Shown here piece by piece: positions 27,168 through 36,380 of a stretch of DNA of 43,953 nucleotides. Under the pieces are notes generated by a model. The model made no database searches. It worked only from the letters and a program-made list of their open reading frames with translations, and had not been told where the DNA came from. Origin of the DNA: Lentisphaerales bacterium (GTDB lineage Bacteria > Verrucomicrobiota > Lentisphaeria > Lentisphaerales > Lentisphaeraceae); assembly GCA_022446985.1 (NCBI GenBank), contig JAKVBD010000043.1, positions 1 through 43,953 of the forward strand, written 5' to 3'. The translations under genes were made by a program, and so were the position numbers. The stretch's first letter is position 1. Each line of letters starts with the position of its first letter.

Positions 27168-27337
27168 AAATAATCATGCAGATAACAATTCATCTTAAAA
27201 TCAGGAAAAATATTCCCATTTTTTTAACGCTTAATTCCCCTCCTTCAAGCTTCATAAACTATTTCGTTTAAAGAACAAAGCCAAATCACTTTTCTCTTTA
27301 AGCTCACAACAAGCACAATTACGACTAAAAAAAGCTC

Positions 27338-27366
27338 TTGATTGAGCATAACCAATTTAGTATTCT
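27338..27366 (+). promoter_or_regulatory. Possible sigma-70 promoter of the glycan operon
   Basis: TTGATT (27338-27343) and TATTCT (27361-27366) are separated by 17 bp, each matching four of six consensus bases. This would give a leader of about 120 nt before the first gene. In such AT-rich DNA chance matches are common. Confidence 0.35.
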
Positions 27367-27438
27367 GGTTGCGAGCGAAATTAGGGACATTTTCTGGCAC
27401 ACATCCAGCGAGAAAACCCAAAAACTACCTTATTTTGA

Positions 27439-27463
27439 CCTGTCAAGATGTACCCTTGACGGG
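27439..27463 (+). promoter_or_regulatory. Leader hairpin upstream of the glycan operon
   Basis: CCTGTCAAG (27439-27447) and CTTGACGGG (27455-27463) form a 9-bp stem with one G-U pair and a 7-nt loop, ending 32 bp before the first start codon. It lacks a U-tract, so it is not a normal terminator. A regulatory RNA structure is possible. Confidence 0.45.
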
Positions 27464-27495
27464 GCGGAGCCTGAACAACTTTTACCACACCAAGT

Positions 27496-28608
27496 ATGAA
27501 TATACCTCAAATCAGTATTATTTTCCCAACTTACCTTCGTCCAAAAGAGATTGTTTGGAACTTAGAATATTTCCGAAAAAAAATCTCCATTGACTACGAA
27601 GTTTTTATACTTGATAACTCTCCCGAGCCTTTAATTCACAACTTTCAGGCGAATGAAAACTACATTTTCCTAAATGAAAATATCGGCACTGCGTCGAGAA
27701 ACATCGGAATAAAAAAAGCAAAGGCTCCATATATTCTTTTACTAGATGACGATTCTCACCCTGAAACAGGCGAAGTTGAAAGAATTATTGCCAAGCTGAA
27801 GAAGTCACCTGAAAATATTGCTGGACTTATTTGTGAAATTCATAATCCAGATGGCAACCGCGAAGCGTCCCTACTACCAACTGTTTTTCATGGAGCTGGT
27901 GTAGCGTTTAAAACAGAAGCCTTGAGAGACAACAACCTTTATTATCCTGACAACTACTGCTTTTATGGCGAAGAGTACCGACTGACATTAGAAATTTATT
28001 CAAAGGGATATTCTCTACAGACATCCGACATAAAAATCATTCATCGTCGCAGTCCACATGGCAGAGACTTAAGCAAGATCTTTTACTATCTAGCTCGAAA
28101 CAATGCAGCAATCTGGCAAGATCTAACCCCTGAACATTACTTAAAGACGGTCCTCTATGACAGTCAGCGACGTTATGAATTAACTGCTCAGAAAGAAAAT
28201 GTTACAGAAGCATTAAAGAAAGGCCTGGCTGAAGAGCTTCCGAGCCAAACAAGCCCAAGAATGCTTGATGTTGACTTTGAAAATTTCAGCCTCATCAACA
28301 AATTCAAACAACTCCCAAAGTCAGATACATACATTCTCTGTGGAACCGGAAAATTCACTACACTTTGGGCTAAGGTTCTAGAAGACAAATGCTCTCAACT
28401 GCTGATTGCTGATTTCAATAAAGCCTTTCATAATAAAAAATTTGGCAGGCATACAGTTCTCTCTCCAAAAGAAGCTATCAAAATCTCTGGTACATTCTTA
28501 GTAGGCCACTCTTCAATTCTCGAAACCCTGAATTGGCAAAAAATCCTTCAAACTAATAATCTTGAAAGCTATGACATCCGTCAGGAATATGAGCTCAAGT
28601 CTGTTTAA
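27496..28608 (+). CDS. GT2 glycosyltransferase with C-terminal accessory module
   Basis: A GT-A fold glycosyltransferase of 370 residues. It has an N-terminal strand ISIIFPTYLRP, then FILDNSP and NIGTASRNIGIKKA, with a metal-binding DxD-type LLLDDDSHP (D84-D86). The catalytic part ends near 230. Residues about 275-365 form the variable member of the module shared in this locus: GTGKFT (283-288), then IADFN in place of FDDN and VGHSS in place of SSDT. It is the first gene of the operon. There is no good ribosome binding site before the ATG. Donor and acceptor are unknown. Confidence 0.85.
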   Translation: MNIPQISIIFPTYLRPKEIVWNLEYFRKKISIDYEVFILDNSPEPLIHNFQANENYIFLNENIGTASRNIGIKKAKAPYILLLDDDSHPETGEVERIIAKLKKSPENIAGLICEIHNPDGNREASLLPTVFHGAGVAFKTEALRDNNLYYPDNYCFYGEEYRLTLEIYSKGYSLQTSDIKIIHRRSPHGRDLSKIFYYLARNNAAIWQDLTPEHYLKTVLYDSQRRYELTAQKENVTEALKKGLAEELPSQTSPRMLDVDFENFSLINKFKQLPKSDTYILCGTGKFTTLWAKVLEDKCSQLLIADFNKAFHNKKFGRHTVLSPKEAIKISGTFLVGHSSILETLNWQKILQTNNLESYDIRQEYELKSV

Positions 28609-31501
28609 AAACCTGGAACTGCTATCCAAGCGTTTCCCAACTCTTGGCGAAAAAATCTGTAGCGTCAATCCGACGTCTATCCAAGTCGCCCAAACAGATG
28701 ACGGCGGCTTCTGTTACGTCAAGAGTTTAGAAAATGGCTCTTACTTACCTCTTAGCTCTACAACTCCTATCCAAAGTTCAAAGCAGGCTATCGCATCCAT
28801 GGAAGATCGTATCCAAAATGGCCTTGCTCCAGCCGTTGTAGTAGGACTCAATCCTGGCTTTATCCTAGAAACTATCTATAAACATTTTAAAGAATACAGT
28901 TACGACAAATACATTCCAAGAAGAATATATGTCATCATCGACTCTCTCGAATGCCTCTACGGCTGGCTTAAAAATGATGATCATTCAGAAATTCTCGAAC
29001 ATGAAGCTGTAGAGTTTTATTGGCATGAGGAAGTCAACAAAATCGTTGAATTCTGTGAAGTGGACGAAACCCGCTCTCACCTATTCCTACCAATGAGCTC
29101 ACTTCCTGAGCAAAAAGTCATGAATCTCATTCAGCCTTTGGCAAATCTTTTTCTAAAACGCGAAAAAGAACTTAAAGAGCTTCATCAAGAGAATTGTGCT
29201 TATTATGAACAACAAAGCGATGAAGAACTCGATAAGATTCTCCAAGGGGATACAGACCGAAAACCACGCTTGCTCATTCCCTCTCACGCCAGTAGTACAG
29301 TCGTACAATACAGCGTTCGTGACACCAAAGCCATGTTCGAAAAAGAAGGTTGGGAAGTCGAAATCATCCATATGAAAACTGATCTCAGTCAATGGCGCAT
29401 AGCTAAACAAATCAATGCCTTCAAGCCAGATGTTTATATGCTGGTCAATCACCTTCGCACCGAAGAAGTCGACTTCTACCCTCCTGACATGATGTTCATA
29501 ACCTGGGTACAAGATACCGTTTCATTGATCAATAATACTAATTCTGCAGATAACTGGAACACCCATGCAAAAAGTAAAGAAAAACGCCGCGACCTAATCA
29601 TCGGTTATGTCAATCAAATCCGCGAATATGGTTATCTAGATGATCGATTAGAAGAATGTCCTATGATCGTTAATGAGGACATTTTTAAACCAAGAGAATT
29701 AACTCCTGAAGAAATTGAGAAATACTCTTGCGACATTTGTTTTGCGTCCAACCGCAGTAAAGAAACTTCTCTAATTGTCAAAGAAGACTTAGCTCCCAAA
29801 TTATCCAAATATGGCTTCACTCAAGATATTCTCATTGAAGTTCAGGATCACCTTTGGTCTTGGTATAGAGCTGAAGAAACTTGCACGAGCTACAAAGAAC
29901 TAGAAGACAAAATATCTGAACTCTCAAATGTAAAAGCTAAATTAAATGAGCTCTCCGACAAAAACGATCATGACTTTGTCGTTCAAAGAATATTCTGGGA
30001 ACTAAACGACGTCATCTACCGACACGTTGTCCTCGAATGGATAGATGAAATTGGAGACATAAAACTCCACCTATATGGTAGAGGCTGGGAAAACCATCCA
30101 AGATTTTCAAAATATGCAAAAGGTATTTTAGAACATGGAAGCGAACTAAGTCTCGCATATAACTCAGCAATAAAATGTCTACACCTTAATAGTATGGAGG
30201 GTCATCATCAAAGACTATCAGAAATCAGAAAAAATAATTCTACTTCTCTCTCTCGGTATACAAACCAGAAAAGTAATTTACCAAAAGAATTATTAAAATT
30301 TTTGGAGGAAGATTCTTCCGGGCTATCAATAAAATCGTTTAATTACTTAAAGAGTATTTTTTGCAAAAAAAAGCACGTCAACGCAGATGCTTACTTGGAA
30401 ACTCTGCAAAAATGCCTAGTAATGTACGAGAAAAAAAGTCCTCCTTCTGGTGAGGTTTTTCAAAGTAAACACGAATTAATTAACTTCTCTTTTACTACAT
30501 TAACGACTTCGGAAAGTAATAATTACTCTGGAATGCTTGTTAAAAGTATTATAAAGGCTTACAGAGCCAACCCATTCGGTTACAGTCCACATAAAAATAT
30601 CAAACGAACTCTCAAGAATATAATAGATTTCCATTCTCTTTCGACCAACCAACTAGTAAATCACTTTTCGCAAGCCAACACTAATGATAAAATTGAAGCT
30701 ATAATGTACGCTATTAATACAGGACAAGGAGAGACAGCATGCGAAATGATGAAAACTCTTTCTATAAAGAACGACTTACCAAAATTTGTTTACCCATGGT
30801 ATGTAAGGCTTTCCAGAATTTATTTTTCTCGTACTCAGGCCATAAAAGCCCTACAAGAGTGGAACTTCAAAACAAAAGTCTGTTCAGCATTACAGAAAAT
30901 TAGAAAAGCCTGGTTTATTCATAATTATTATGGTGAGTTTAACACTGCACAAAAAGTCATTAATAGTCATATAAAAGATTTGCCTTTACACAACCTTAAC
31001 TTTGCACATAATGCTCTAGCAATCATTCTCTATAATCTGGGAGAAAAGGAAGAATCTCTTAAACTTTTTCATAAGAATTGTTCTAATCGTTGGGGCCAAT
31101 ATTATTCTTTTTTTAAAGCAGCTTCGCTTATAAAGCCTACTGAATTACCATACTCACTCTCAATTTGGGAAGAAGCAAAACTCGGGATGCCTCTTCTAAA
31201 TTTTTACAAAGACCTTTATAATCATAATTCAGTCAATTGGGAAAATGTACACTTCTTCATTAATAATGTTCCTAGCTGGTCAATTTCACAAATTTGGCTT
31301 TCAATGGACAGCTTAGTAATTAACGAGTCTTACAAAAATATTTCAAGAATAAAAACTACAATAAGTAATTCACCACTCATTAGCCAAAGATTTAAAGAAA
31401 GGCCAGACCCCGCCTCTCTCGCCAAGAGCCTTTATCCTTACCATAGTAATTCATTTGAAACTGATTGCTTAAAATCTGAACTCTCATTTTTTCAAAACTG
31501 A
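28589..31501 (+). CDS. Large CgeB-like glycosyltransferase-related protein
   Basis: A protein of about 970 residues. The N-terminal part (VVVGLNPGFILETIYKHF, RIYVIIDS) resembles the Rossmann-like region in front of CgeB/Maf-type proteins. The middle (RLLIPSHASSTVVQY, FKPDVYMLVNH, FITWVQDT, then LHLYGRGWENHPRFSKYAKG and AYNSAIKCLHLNSMEGHHQRLSE) looks like a CgeB/DUF3880-type GT-B fold. After GHHQRLSE the expected nucleotide-sugar helix is not recognisable. About 400 residues of helical, TPR-like sequence follow. The start is uncertain: ATG 28589 (AGGA just upstream), ATG 28571 or TTG 28562. It overlaps the previous gene by about 20 bp. Confidence 0.75.
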   Translation: MSSSLFKNLELLSKRFPTLGEKICSVNPTSIQVAQTDDGGFCYVKSLENGSYLPLSSTTPIQSSKQAIASMEDRIQNGLAPAVVVGLNPGFILETIYKHFKEYSYDKYIPRRIYVIIDSLECLYGWLKNDDHSEILEHEAVEFYWHEEVNKIVEFCEVDETRSHLFLPMSSLPEQKVMNLIQPLANLFLKREKELKELHQENCAYYEQQSDEELDKILQGDTDRKPRLLIPSHASSTVVQYSVRDTKAMFEKEGWEVEIIHMKTDLSQWRIAKQINAFKPDVYMLVNHLRTEEVDFYPPDMMFITWVQDTVSLINNTNSADNWNTHAKSKEKRRDLIIGYVNQIREYGYLDDRLEECPMIVNEDIFKPRELTPEEIEKYSCDICFASNRSKETSLIVKEDLAPKLSKYGFTQDILIEVQDHLWSWYRAEETCTSYKELEDKISELSNVKAKLNELSDKNDHDFVVQRIFWELNDVIYRHVVLEWIDEIGDIKLHLYGRGWENHPRFSKYAKGILEHGSELSLAYNSAIKCLHLNSMEGHHQRLSEIRKNNSTSLSRYTNQKSNLPKELLKFLEEDSSGLSIKSFNYLKSIFCKKKHVNADAYLETLQKCLVMYEKKSPPSGEVFQSKHELINFSFTTLTTSESNNYSGMLVKSIIKAYRANPFGYSPHKNIKRTLKNIIDFHSLSTNQLVNHFSQANTNDKIEAIMYAINTGQGETACEMMKTLSIKNDLPKFVYPWYVRLSRIYFSRTQAIKALQEWNFKTKVCSALQKIRKAWFIHNYYGEFNTAQKVINSHIKDLPLHNLNFAHNALAIILYNLGEKEESLKLFHKNCSNRWGQYYSFFKAASLIKPTELPYSLSIWEEAKLGMPLLNFYKDLYNHNSVNWENVHFFINNVPSWSISQIWLSMDSLVINESYKNISRIKTTISNSPLISQRFKERPDPASLAKSLYPYHSNSFETDCLKSELSFFQN

Positions 31502-31504
31502 ACT

Positions 31505-32224
31505 ATGAATTTTTTTCTTGCATCATTTCCCAAAACAGGCAGCACCTACACAAGGTTTGTTTTTGCTAACATTTTAAATATTCAGGCCGTACTAAATTTG
31601 CCAGAAATAAATTTTTATAATTTAGGAAAACTGATGGCAGAAGTCGGCAAGGATAATTACCTGAATGAACGATGGCTGCACACCGACTTTCCCAACATTA
31701 TTAAAACCCATGAACTTAGATGTATAAATGAGCTTTACAGTCAGACTAAAAGTATCTATGTCCTAAGAGATCCACGAGATACACTAATCTCTTATTTTCA
31801 CTACAGAAAAAATCTCAAGAGAAACACTTTTACCGGTGAATTTAATGATTTTATTTTTGATGAAGAAAATGGCATCCAAGCTTATAATAAACATGTAAGT
31901 CAATGGCTGCCGTATGCTGATCACATCTTTACCTATGAAGAATTAATGACAAATAGCCTTAAGGTTTTTACTCAATTTTTCAACCAAGAAGGTTACAATA
32001 TAGATGACGAAATAATAATTAAATCTATTAGATTATCTTCTCCTTCTATATTAAAGGCGATTGAAGAGGCTCAGTCACGACCAAATAATGACGTTAATTT
32101 TAAAGAAGGTTTCAAATTTGTACGTGATTCAAGAATTTCACAATGGAAGAGTTGCCTCTCAGATTCTACCTCGCGAACTATACTGAATGCTTCTCATAGT
32201 AAACTTCAGGAAATCTATGCATAA
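31505..32224 (+). CDS. Sulfotransferase
   Basis: A PAPS-dependent sulfotransferase of 239 residues. The 5'-phosphosulfate loop is SFPKTGST (7-14) and the 3'-phosphate motif is RDPRDTLIS (88-96) with Arg and Ser present; H70 in KTHELR is a likely catalytic base. The length and the PKTGST spelling match the sulfotransferase type 1 family. Within the glycan operon it probably sulfates a sugar hydroxyl. It starts 3 bp after the CgeB-like gene and overlaps the dioxygenase gene. Confidence 0.88.
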   Translation: MNFFLASFPKTGSTYTRFVFANILNIQAVLNLPEINFYNLGKLMAEVGKDNYLNERWLHTDFPNIIKTHELRCINELYSQTKSIYVLRDPRDTLISYFHYRKNLKRNTFTGEFNDFIFDEENGIQAYNKHVSQWLPYADHIFTYEELMTNSLKVFTQFFNQEGYNIDDEIIIKSIRLSSPSILKAIEEAQSRPNNDVNFKEGFKFVRDSRISQWKSCLSDSTSRTILNASHSKLQEIYA

Positions 32225-32936
32225 TCTTTCAAAAAATCATGTAGAGAATTTAAAAGAGAATGGCTTCACCATCATAAAGTCAGTCTTTAGCTTTAAAAAG
32301 CTTGAATTTATTAGAAACTTCACTGACTCTTTGATTAAAAATTATGAACAAAACTACTCTCGAGATATAGACAAATTATCAAAATGGTATCTGCCTCATA
32401 GATTAGATAATGGGGTTCTATACGACGTATATCAAAGACATAAAGAATTTCGTTTCCTAGCTGAAAATGATGAACTTCTTACAATAATAAGAAATTATTT
32501 TCAAGACAGTTTTTACTTGTATGTCAATAGTCTACTGTACAAACCGAGTTATAAAGACAATGAGGTTCCATGGCACCAGGATTTCTTAAACAAACCAGAA
32601 GAATCCGAGAAAATCATACTATGGGTTGCCCTTGACTCTGCTTCACAAAAAAACGGTTGTTTACAGGTCATTCCCAAATCCCATAAAAATAAGCTTAAAA
32701 ACTGGTATTTAGTTCCTAATGCTACTCACCATAAGAGGCTTCAACTTTCAAAAGAAGAAGAAGAGCAATCTATACCGGTTGAATTGAATATCGGAGATGC
32801 AATCCTATTTAGTCAGTATCTCGTACATTCCAGTTTACAGAATCAATCTAATTCTCATAGAAAGGCAATAAGGTTTGCCTATAAAAAATCAGATACCTAC
32901 GATATTCCACGAGGTACTCCTATTATGATGGGCTGA
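32217..32936 (+). CDS. Phytanoyl-CoA dioxygenase (PhyH) family Fe(II)/2OG oxygenase
   Basis: I chose the ATG at 32217 because AGGAA lies five bases upstream; a longer form from 32187 would overlap the previous gene by 38 bp. The 239-residue product has the N-terminal FKENGF-like start (NLKENGFTIIKSVFS), the iron ligands H120-x-D122 in WHQD, H204 in LVHSS and a 2-oxoglutarate-binding Arg (215 or 219). WVALDSASQKNGCLQVIPKSHK is typical of PhyH. Such enzymes hydroxylate small molecules. In glycan clusters the substrate may be a sugar or a lipid/amino-acid substituent; this cannot be told from sequence. Confidence 0.88.
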   Translation: MHNLSKNHVENLKENGFTIIKSVFSFKKLEFIRNFTDSLIKNYEQNYSRDIDKLSKWYLPHRLDNGVLYDVYQRHKEFRFLAENDELLTIIRNYFQDSFYLYVNSLLYKPSYKDNEVPWHQDFLNKPEESEKIILWVALDSASQKNGCLQVIPKSHKNKLKNWYLVPNATHHKRLQLSKEEEEQSIPVELNIGDAILFSQYLVHSSLQNQSNSHRKAIRFAYKKSDTYDIPRGTPIMMG

Positions 32937-32946
32937 TCAAATCAAT

Positions 32947-35112
32947 ATGAATTACTCTAAACCCGAAATCCTTCAATTATCTGTCACGGGCACCTGTAAT
33001 TACAAATGTATCATGTGCAACATCTGGCAAAATGGCAGAACAGATGACCTAAGTGTCCAAGATTTTAAATCTATCTTAGGAACAAGTCTTTTCAGTCAAA
33101 TCAAGTGCGTAGGTATACATGGCGGTGAACCTACAATGAGAAAGGATTTAATTGAAATATGTCAAGTTATTACTGATACTCTGCCTTCCTTAGAAGGTGC
33201 TTGTATACTGACTAATGGCTATAAAGGGAAATCATATGCCGATACATTTGAGCATATAAATACTTTATTTCAGTCTAAAGGAATAGCCTTCAGTGTGTTA
33301 GTCTCTATTGATGGGCTCAATGAAATACATGATATCAACAGAGGTGTTAGAAACAGCTTTTCAAAAGCGAGCTCTCTATTGTTTGAGCTTTTAAAGAGAA
33401 ATATTAAAGCCTTCCCCGCATGCACAGTCACACAAGCGAACATTCATCAAGTCAGAGAAATACATAGCTGGTTTAAAGAAAAGAAACTTGAGTATTATAC
33501 ATTTCGACTTGCATCACCTATCGCACGGCTAAACAACAATGACTGCGATCATAATTGGACATTTACGAATAACCAGAAGTTTGATTTATCAACATTCTTC
33601 GAAGATTTGGCCAATATGGGTGTTGGCGGAGAATTTAGACAGAATATTTACAACAATCTTTCAGATCACCTAAGTATGAATACTGGAAGACAAACTCAGT
33701 GCCTTTATCAATCTAAAGGTATCTGCTTACATTATAATGGAGAACTCTCATACTGTTCAGTTTCCGGGCCCAGCTTAGGAAATGCTTTAACAGCAGACCC
33801 GGAAGTTTTATACTCTCAAAAACTTGAAGAACGAGAAAGAATGGTTTCATCTGACTGTATAAATTGTTTACACGATTGTTGTTCAATAAATCCCAGTCAG
33901 GACTTAAGAAGCAGAGCATTGCCTAAAGCAAGACCTACTCCTGATAAATACACTCAGGCAGTACCTTATGTGAATAAAACAGCTGAGTGGAAAAATGTCC
34001 TTATAACCGGCTGGTATGGTACCGAGACAGCGGGTGACAAAGCAATCTTAGGTGCACTTATTTCCCAAATAAGAGTGAAATACCCCAATGTGCATATCTT
34101 TATAAGTTCCATAAATGATCGTGCGTTATACCAGACTATGCGGGAACTGGAAGTAGAAAATTTCAGTATAATCGGTCTGGATGAAATTCCTTCTCCCAGT
34201 CTGATCAAACAAGTCCAAGCTGTTATTATGGGAGGGGGGCCATTAGAAGAAATCAATCAAACCGACTTCATTTTAAGAGCCTTCCAACTAGCCGCTGAAT
34301 ATCAAGTTGAGAGAATCATATTTGGCTGTGGGTATGGTCCTTTTCATACTCAAAAAATTCAATCAATGGTTGAAGAAATTTGCACTCTGGCCACATCTGG
34401 ATTCTTTAGAGATGAAGAAAGTTTAGTAAGGGCGCATAACGCGGGCATTCAAACAAATCTCAAAGTAGCATATGACTCTGCATTCAGCTTCATCCACAGC
34501 AAATTCCAAAAAAAACAACGCCACAACGAAATTATTGTTCTCGCGCGAGCGGGCACACCTCAATACTGGAACAAGAGTTCTGAGGAGCTTCATGAAATGG
34601 ACATTAATTTCCTAGACAAAATCATACCTGCATTAGCAAGGTTTGCCAATGAAAACCAGGTCACCGTCAAATTCCTGCCAATGCATCAACTGAACATTGG
34701 CGGAAACGACCGAGATTTTAATAACTTTATTGAGAATAAAATTCAACAGTCAAATGAACATTTTGATTATAAAGTCGAAAAAGGCTATCTACCAATAAAT
34801 AAACTTGTCTCATACATAAATCGCGCAGAAATGACGATACCAGTACGTTACCATGGCCATATCTTCTCAGCAGCCTTAAATACTCCCTTTATCTCCATTG
34901 ATTATACTGGCAGCAAAAATAAAGTCTCAGAACTTCTGAGAAAGCTTAATTGGGAGAATGAAACTATGAAATGGCAGAGTCCCGATACAAAACAATTTTA
35001 TAATCTCTTGAAATCTACATGGGAGAAGAGGCTGGAATTAGCCCAAAAGCTCAAGAATGCAAACAACAAAATTTCAGAAGAATTAGCCAATATCTATAAT
35101 GAGCTCTTTTAA
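32947..35112 (+). CDS. Radical SAM-polysaccharide pyruvyl transferase fusion
   Basis: A two-part protein of 721 residues. The N-terminal part (1-340) is radical SAM: CxxxCxxC at C17, C21, C24 in GTCNYKCIMC, GGEP (about 60-63), and a SPASM-like cysteine-rich tail (QCLYQ, ICLHY, CINCLHDCC). From about 346 a CsaB-like pyruvyl transferase domain begins with ITGWYGTETAGDKAIL, followed by VIMGGGPLEE, FGCGYGPF, FFRDEES and PVRYHGHIFSAAL with the conserved His. Pyruvyl transferases add ketal-linked pyruvate to sugars from PEP. The radical SAM half may modify the same sugar or a peptide. The fusion is continuous, with no frameshift evident. Confidence 0.88.
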   Translation: MNYSKPEILQLSVTGTCNYKCIMCNIWQNGRTDDLSVQDFKSILGTSLFSQIKCVGIHGGEPTMRKDLIEICQVITDTLPSLEGACILTNGYKGKSYADTFEHINTLFQSKGIAFSVLVSIDGLNEIHDINRGVRNSFSKASSLLFELLKRNIKAFPACTVTQANIHQVREIHSWFKEKKLEYYTFRLASPIARLNNNDCDHNWTFTNNQKFDLSTFFEDLANMGVGGEFRQNIYNNLSDHLSMNTGRQTQCLYQSKGICLHYNGELSYCSVSGPSLGNALTADPEVLYSQKLEERERMVSSDCINCLHDCCSINPSQDLRSRALPKARPTPDKYTQAVPYVNKTAEWKNVLITGWYGTETAGDKAILGALISQIRVKYPNVHIFISSINDRALYQTMRELEVENFSIIGLDEIPSPSLIKQVQAVIMGGGPLEEINQTDFILRAFQLAAEYQVERIIFGCGYGPFHTQKIQSMVEEICTLATSGFFRDEESLVRAHNAGIQTNLKVAYDSAFSFIHSKFQKKQRHNEIIVLARAGTPQYWNKSSEELHEMDINFLDKIIPALARFANENQVTVKFLPMHQLNIGGNDRDFNNFIENKIQQSNEHFDYKVEKGYLPINKLVSYINRAEMTIPVRYHGHIFSAALNTPFISIDYTGSKNKVSELLRKLNWENETMKWQSPDTKQFYNLLKSTWEKRLELAQKLKNANNKISEELANIYNELF

Positions 35113-36376
35113 TAAAATCCATTTTATCAGCCTAGTTTTCAATTCCATTGAGTCACTTAAAAAGCAAGTGCAGTCAATCCCTGAAGAGGCAAATTGGACG
35201 ATTGTAGAGGGAGCGGTCGAGTGCGTAAGGGATTTAGCATGGACGAGACGCTTCTCAGGAGGCCTGAAAAGCTGCCTACATAATAACCTGAGATCAATTG
35301 ATGGTAGCTCGGAACTGGTTGACTCTTTAACTCAGAGAAAAGGTATAAATGCAATTACCCCCAAAAACTACCCGTTTGCCGGGCTTTCAGGCATGCTTCA
35401 ACAGGCCCTTAACACAATTGAGGACGACTGGGTATGGGTTTTATTTCCAGGAGAATATTTTGAAAAAGAATGTTTACAGATAATCAACAATATCACAGAT
35501 CACGAACAAATTAATGGTATTAGATTTTTTACAGAACTGGAACTCCCCAACTCGTTGAGTTTATGCTTAAGAGAAAATTATCTGGGTTCATTTTTAGGAA
35601 ATTCTTATGGTGCTTTAAGAATATGGAAACAACCCGCAGGAGGAACGTTCTGTATAGATACAGACCCGATGCATTTAGAAGAAAATTCAACTGGTAAACC
35701 AATTGGAGAAAAGTGCCTCAAAGGCAAAGATTTAATTAAGTATGGCATACATGTATCAAACAATTTATTTGAAGGGTGCAACCCTAATAACTGGATAAAA
35801 CTTTTGGGAAGCAGATTCATAACTTATGAATCATGGCTAGACATCAAAAACCAAAGTCTATCTCCAAAGGAGATGGCCGCAAATTTTCTTAAGAGAGAAA
35901 ATTCAATAGGATTGTATACTTTAAAGAAAAAGCAAAAAGATTATAAACCATATTCAAGGTTTTCTCTACCGGATTACTCTCATGTAAGCCATTCTGACTT
36001 AGTAGCTTCTTTAAGAAGAAACCGACTACTAAAAGAAACCGATGGAAATAAAAAAATATCCAGAATTTGGGAAACCATTCTAGAGAAAAGTCGAAACCAG
36101 AAAGTTGCTTTTTTGGGTGCCGGAAAGTTCACTTATAATCTCTTCAACCATACTTCCATCATCAAGCATCATCTCAATATCTACAGTATTTTTGATGATA
36201 ATGCAGCTAAAAACAGCACGGTAAATAACTTTCCTGTTAAAAAGCCTAAAAAGGAAGAAAAAGAGAATTTTGACCTACTGTTAATTTCTACAGATACGAT
36301 TACAGATAAATTAAAATCTAGGGCTCAGGATATTTGGGGACAAGACACAGAAATAATTTGCTTAGAGAATATTTAA
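35099..36376 (+). CDS. Glycosyltransferase-like protein with C-terminal accessory module
   Basis: A 425-residue protein. The first 250 residues look like a divergent GT-A transferase (IHFISLVFNSIES, WTIVEGAVECVRDLAW, IDGSSELVDSL, then WVWVLFPGEYFEKE, where the usual DxD is PGE). Catalytic activity is therefore uncertain. Residues 336-425 are a clear copy of the locus-specific module: VAFLGAGKFT (336-345), IFDDN and LISTDT. It overlaps the pyruvyl transferase fusion by 14 bp, so the two are translationally coupled. Confidence 0.75.
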   Translation: MSSFNKIHFISLVFNSIESLKKQVQSIPEEANWTIVEGAVECVRDLAWTRRFSGGLKSCLHNNLRSIDGSSELVDSLTQRKGINAITPKNYPFAGLSGMLQQALNTIEDDWVWVLFPGEYFEKECLQIINNITDHEQINGIRFFTELELPNSLSLCLRENYLGSFLGNSYGALRIWKQPAGGTFCIDTDPMHLEENSTGKPIGEKCLKGKDLIKYGIHVSNNLFEGCNPNNWIKLLGSRFITYESWLDIKNQSLSPKEMAANFLKRENSIGLYTLKKKQKDYKPYSRFSLPDYSHVSHSDLVASLRRNRLLKETDGNKKISRIWETILEKSRNQKVAFLGAGKFTYNLFNHTSIIKHHLNIYSIFDDNAAKNSTVNNFPVKKPKKEEKENFDLLLISTDTITDKLKSRAQDIWGQDTEIICLENI

Positions 36377-36380
36377 AACA

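Larger units (their letters stand above)
27168..27495. other. Intergenic leader region of the glycan operon
   Basis: This 328-bp stretch separates the divergent SWIM operon and the glycan operon. I see no convincing gene in it. It holds a possible promoter at 27338-27366 and a strong hairpin at 27439-27463, followed by GGCGGAGCC (27463-27471) just before the first glycosyltransferase gene. Confidence 0.5.

Noticed and set aside
27342..27593. 83-residue plus-strand reading frame before the first glycosyltransferase
   Set aside because: It overlaps the GT2 gene in another frame and has no recognisable protein features; the GT2 frame is clearly real.
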